A stretch of 64,000 bases of DNA, taken from NCBI RefSeq assembly GCF_014203535.1, contig NZ_JACHJI010000007.1, positions 124,001-188,000 on the forward strand. Reading direction: 5' to 3'. This document shows positions 61,108 to 64,000 of the stretch, in pieces. The stretch is from Streptomyces griseomycini. GTDB lineage: Bacteria; Actinomycetota; Actinomycetes; Streptomycetales; Streptomycetaceae. A model generated the notes under the pieces. That model was not told the DNA's origin and ran no database searches. It saw only the letters and a list, made by a program, of their open reading frames with translations. Numbering within the stretch: position 1 is the stretch's first letter; every line of letters begins with the position of its first letter. The translations under genes and the position numbers were made by a program.

Positions 61108-62649
61108 TCAGACGGTGGTCCTCACCGGCTCCTGGTCCTCGCCGGACTCGTCGTCCGTGATCTCGCCGGCCCTGCGGGCGCGGACGAACTCCAGGAAGGA
61201 GTTCAGCTCACGCTTGACGACCGGGGCGAGGAGGTAGAGGCCGATGATGTTGATGACGGCGAGCATGAACAGCACCGCGTCGGCCATGTCGATCAGTGTC
61301 TGGAGGGTCAGCAGGGAGCCCGCGACGGCGAAGACCGTGTAGACGACCTTGTACGTCAGCTCGCTTCCCTTGCTGCGGCCGAAGAGGTACGTCCACGCCT
61401 TGAGGCCGTAGTAGCCCCAGGTCAGCACCGTGGAGATGGCGAACAGCATCACCGCGACGGTGAGGACGTACGGGAACCAGGGCAGGACCGTGCCGAAGGC
61501 GTCGGAGGTGATGGTGACGCCGCCGATGGACTCACCGGCCCGGGCCTCGGCCCAACTGGCCGGGTTGGCGATCACGATGGTCAGCGCGGTCATCGTGCAG
61601 ATGACGACCGTGTCGATGAACGGCTCCAGCAGGGCGACCAGGCCCTCGCTCGCGGGGTGCTTGGTCTTGACCGCGGAGTGGGCGATCGGCGCGGAGCCGA
61701 GGCCGGCCTCGTTGGAGAACGCGGCCCGCTTGAAACCGATGATCAGCGCGCCGAGCACACCGCCCGCGACGCCCTCGGGATCGAAGGCGCCCTCGATGAT
61801 CGTGCCGATCGCGGCCGGGACGGCCGTGACGTTGACCAGGATGACGATCAGGCAGCCGACGATGTAGATGCCGGCCATGGCGGGCACGAGCCTGCTGGTG
61901 ACGTTGGCGATGGAGCGGATGCCGCCGAGCAGCACGATGCCGACGAGGGCCGCGACCAGCAGGCCGAAGAAGAGTGCGCCGGCGGAGGAGCCCATCAGGC
62001 CGTCCTCGCCGCCGGTGACGGACACCAGCTGCGCGTAGGACTGGTTGACCTGGAAGAGGTTGCCGCCGAAGAGGCCGAAGAACAGCACCATGGCGGAGGC
62101 CAGGATCGCGAGGACCTTGCCGAGCTTCTTGCCGCCCGCGCCGAAGCGGTCGGCCAGGCCCTTGGGCAGGTAGTGCATCGGGCCGCCGGAGACGGTGCCG
62201 TCGGCGTGCACCTCGCGGTACTTCACGCCGAGGGTGACCTCGACGAACTTGGTGGCCATGCCGAGCAGGCCGCACAGGATCATCCAGAACGTGGCGCCCG
62301 GGCCGCCGATGGAGACGGCGACGGCCACGCCGGCGATGTTCCCGAGGCCGACGGTGCCGGAGACGGCGGCGGTCAGCGCCTGGAAGTGGTTGACCTCGCC
62401 GGCCGATCCCTTCTCGTCGTACTTCCCGCGCACCACGTCGACGGCGAGCTTGAACTTGCGGACCTGCACGAGGCCGAACCAGCCGGTGAACACCAGACCG
62501 GCGACCACCAGCCAGGCGACGATGAGCGGGAGCTCCGTACCGGCCACGGGGACGGAGTAGAAGACGACTTCGCCGAGCCAGCCGGCTATGGGTTCAAAGA
62601 ATCCGCTGACTGCCTTGTCGATGGACTGGGTGAGGGAATCGAGTGACAC
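61108..62649 (-). CDS. Alanine/glycine:cation symporter (AGCS family)
   Basis: 513 residues from GTG 62649 (GAGG upstream). About 11 transmembrane helices. Motifs: FQALTAAVSGTVGLGNIAGVAVAVSIGGPGATFWM, GGPMHYLPKGL, NQSYAQLVSV and FKRAAFSNEAGLGSAPIAHSAV, the last being the family signature. Imports alanine or glycine with sodium or proton. Acidic cytoplasmic tail EITDDESGEDQEP. Confidence 0.95.
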   Translation of the reverse strand: MSLDSLTQSIDKAVSGFFEPIAGWLGEVVFYSVPVAGTELPLIVAWLVVAGLVFTGWFGLVQVRKFKLAVDVVRGKYDEKGSAGEVNHFQALTAAVSGTVGLGNIAGVAVAVSIGGPGATFWMILCGLLGMATKFVEVTLGVKYREVHADGTVSGGPMHYLPKGLADRFGAGGKKLGKVLAILASAMVLFFGLFGGNLFQVNQSYAQLVSVTGGEDGLMGSSAGALFFGLLVAALVGIVLLGGIRSIANVTSRLVPAMAGIYIVGCLIVILVNVTAVPAAIGTIIEGAFDPEGVAGGVLGALIIGFKRAAFSNEAGLGSAPIAHSAVKTKHPASEGLVALLEPFIDTVVICTMTALTIVIANPASWAEARAGESIGGVTITSDAFGTVLPWFPYVLTVAVMLFAISTVLTWGYYGLKAWTYLFGRSKGSELTYKVVYTVFAVAGSLLTLQTLIDMADAVLFMLAVINIIGLYLLAPVVKRELNSFLEFVRARRAGEITDDESGEDQEPVRTTV

Positions 62650-62807
62650 GGTGGGGACCTCAGTAGCGCAGGACCGGCGCACACGGTGCTGCGCCAGTAG
62701 GGGTGCGGTCTTTGAGCGAACGCCGTTGTCCGATCGGCGATCCGGGGGTCGACGTCCGCGGACTCGGAGCGTGATCACCTCGGTCGTGCTGCCGGAGCGG
62801 GCCCGGC

Positions 62808-62847
62808 ACTCCGCAGAAGTGGCGAGGGGTGGTGCCACCTGCGGAGT
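62808..62847 (-). promoter_or_regulatory. Stem-loop in AGCS leader
   Basis: Outer 9-bp stem ACTCCGCAG/CTGCGGAGT and inner GTGGC/GCCAC stem, about 160 nt before the start. Could be an attenuator or riboswitch-like structure; no known glycine riboswitch core was recognised. Confidence 0.35.
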
Positions 62848-62881
62848 TGCGCATTCCTAACACACGCCACCCACCCGATAG

Positions 62882-62897
62882 AGTGATGCACGTCACA
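62882..62897 (-). promoter_or_regulatory. CRP-like site upstream of AGCS gene
   Basis: AGTGA-TGCACG-TCACA, or TGTGA-N6-TCACT on the minus strand; one base from the CRP/FNR consensus TGTGA-N6-TCACA. About 230 bp upstream of the start codon. Confidence 0.5.
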
Positions 62898-63353
62898 ACA
62901 CCTTGAGTGACCTCCCAAAAGCCCAGCACCCGTGACGCGACCGTTATCCGGACGGCGATATCCGTTCATCGGGCATCTATTTGTGCAGGTCAGGAGCGTG
63001 CCCCAGAACGCACCTGTCAGAGTTCCGCTCCTCGGCGCCTCACCGCCCTTGATCACGGTGCGTCAGGAAGCCGTGAAGGCGTGTCCGCAATCCGGTGCGG
63101 ACCCGTGATCGCCCTCGGCTGAGGTGCGCTGCACGACCGGCGACGCCCGGCCCTGCCCCGAGTGCGGTCAGCCGGTGAAGACCGGTGCCCCCGTGCTCCC
63201 CGTGCTCCCCGTGCTCCCCGTGCGGAAGGACGACGGCCGACGGGCCTGTCGGTCCCTGAGGAGGTGTGCCGGTCGGCACGTCTGGTGGAACGGGCCGGTC
63301 GGCCGGACGACGCCTTGGAGATCCGCCCGGTGCCGGGCCCGTGACGGAGCGAA
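62898..63353. other. Gap up to scar 5
   Basis: No gene with good support. A plus-strand frame at 63124-63360 starts with RPCPECGQPVKTG, a possible zinc-ribbon remnant, but the rest is unlike known proteins. GTGCTCCCC occurs three times in tandem at about 63195-63221. Confidence 0.35.
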
Positions 63354-63395
63354 CCCCTGAAGCGGTGTCACGGGTTCGAATCCTGCCGGGGGCAC
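63354..63395 (+). repeat. tRNA-Arg 3'-end copy 5 (attachment-site scar)
   Basis: CCCCTGAAGCGGTGTCACG, then GGTTCGAATCCTGCCGGGG and GCAC. The T-arm and final GGGGGCA equal the tRNA exactly; the anticodon-stem side has lost a G. Possibly the oldest displaced 3' end. Confidence 0.85.
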
Positions 63396-63496
63396 CGGGC
63401 CGAAGGACCCGGACCGATCGCGGCCGGGCCTTCCGACACCAGCGGGAGGGTCGCTTACGGCCGGGGCGCCTCCTGAGCAGCCGCTCCGCGTGGCTC

Positions 63497-63796
63497 ATGG
63501 CCTCCCGCCGCGTGTCCTGCACGACGTGCGTGGACGCGCCCATCGCCCGCGCCGCCGACGCGCAGGACGCCGCGGCCCTGCACGAAGGGGCGGACGCGGC
63601 GCACCGCGGGCCCTCGGTGACGGCGCCCCGCTGCAGGACCGCCCGGCTGCCGCGGGAATTCGTCAACGCCGCCACCACGGCCCTGGAGACGGGTGACGAC
63701 TACGACGCGGTGACGAACCGCGCGGTCAGGCCGGCCGTCGCCGCCCCGGGAGGTTCCGCGGCCGACCCGCGGCCCGGCGAGCCCGCGGGGTCCTGA
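63497..63796 (+). CDS. Hypothetical protein of 99 residues
   Basis: ATG 63497 to TGA 63796. Nearly every third codon position is G or C, supporting translation, and it contains helical stretches IARAADAQDAAALHEGADAAH and LPREFVNAATTALETGDDYDAVTNRAV. No family recognised. The start lacks a clear ribosome site. Confidence 0.4.
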   Translation: MASRRVSCTTCVDAPIARAADAQDAAALHEGADAAHRGPSVTAPRCRTARLPREFVNAATTALETGDDYDAVTNRAVRPAVAAPGGSAADPRPGEPAGS

Positions 63797-64000
63797 CCTC
63801 CCGACCGCGCCCGCTGGACACCACGGTGGGCGCGCGACGGTGCGGGCGCGGTTCGGGGACACCCACGGGCGCGCCCTGTTGAGCAGTACGCCGCCGCCGA
63901 CGCACCGGGTCGAGCGGGGAGCAGCGGGAGACCGCGGGAAGCGCCGCCGGCCACGGGGAACCGGAGGCAGGAGCGGTCCCCGATCGTCGACGGTTCGGTC
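63797..64000. other. Right-edge DNA with nothing identified
   Basis: About 200 bp of very GC-rich DNA; no gene, RNA or repeat could be supported. Confidence 0.4.

Larger units (their letters stand above)
41184..63395. mobile_element. tRNA-Arg-anchored accretion island of five modules
   Basis: Everything from the end of tRNA-Arg to the fifth copy of its 3' end. Modules by scar: 41184-45534, 45580-47196, 47234-52505, 52548-59989 and 60033-63353. Support: partial tRNA copies, repeated hairpins after most scars, a relaxase remnant, several broken genes, atypical codon use in the first module and mixed regulatory cargo. No integrase, excisionase or replication gene is recognisable, so the region looks fixed or mobilised only in trans. 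Confidence 0.6.

Noticed and set aside
62808..62847. Glycine riboswitch before the alanine/glycine symporter
   Set aside because: The hairpin lacks the conserved glycine riboswitch core sequences as I know them; only a generic stem-loop is claimed.
63195..63221. Tandem GTGCTCCCC repeats as a CRISPR-like array
   Set aside because: Units of 9 bp with no spacers; simple sequence repeat. No CRISPR array exists in the window.
41184..63395. Search for an integrase, excisionase or replication gene
   Set aside because: No frame in the island showed the R-H-R-Y integrase pattern or any rep/spd genes, so an intact integrative element is not claimed.

Overview
The window is chromosomal DNA of a Streptomyces (very high GC, near-universal G/C third codon positions, HrdD sigma factor, SepX/GlpR, CspA with a long leader, FmdB-type zinc ribbon, GTG/TTG starts). 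The left two thirds looks like core chromosome. From memory, the order moa/moe - galU - penicillin acylase - mscL - fruAK - hrdD - marR - MFS - tetR matches the S. coelicolor SCO31xx-SCO32xx segment. No PKS/NRPS cluster, CRISPR array, plasmid origin or intact insertion sequence was seen.

Layout. 1-3450: end of exodeoxyribonuclease III, a GNAT enzyme, a secreted GH16 glucanase with a ricin-B lectin domain, and tRNA-Ala(CGC). 3529-9092 (leftward): galU - moeA - moaC - mogA - GNAT - sepX/glpR, with three NTGA stop/start overlaps; it joins UDP-glucose supply, molybdenum cofactor synthesis (or a gephyrin-like division factor) and a division membrane protein. 9185-16104: folate salvage enzyme, large penicillin acylase-like Ntn hydrolase, cation/proton antiporter and an MFS carrier. 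16172-23560: FmdB-type protein behind a CIRCE-like operator, MTA phosphorylase, SAF-domain protein, MscL, a RibD-like reductase, P1 peptidase, L,D-transpeptidase and small streptomycete proteins. 23690-27715: fructose PTS operon (deoR-type regulator, fruK, fruA). 27977-37577: efflux pumps with WYL, TetR and MarR regulators, each with visible palindromes, around hrdD, which has a SigR-type promoter. 37882-41024: secreted M6-type protease and a tandem-domain IclR regulator.

41111 to the right edge is different. A complete tRNA-Arg(CCT) at 41111-41183 is followed over 22 kb by five degraded copies of its own 3' end (near 45.54, 47.20, 52.51, 59.99 and 63.36 kb). Most are followed by a hairpin, and copies 1 and 4 clearly match the tRNA's own terminator. 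These copies cut the region into five modules: (1) GNAT-like, HEAT, cold-shock-domain and Gfo/Idh/MocA genes; (2) a MarR regulator and divergent esterase; (3) a relaxase remnant and a two-subunit ABC exporter-type pair with an AraC regulator; (4) a SUKH gene, a wrecked toxin gene and a CspA/DEAD helicase/CBS/MerR cold-shock group; (5) a frameshifted SUKH gene and an AGCS alanine/glycine symporter. No integrase gene is visible. I read it as serial insertion into one tRNA gene followed by decay, leaving cargo between attachment-site scars; a cassette-like exchange using tRNA-derived att sites is a more speculative alternative.
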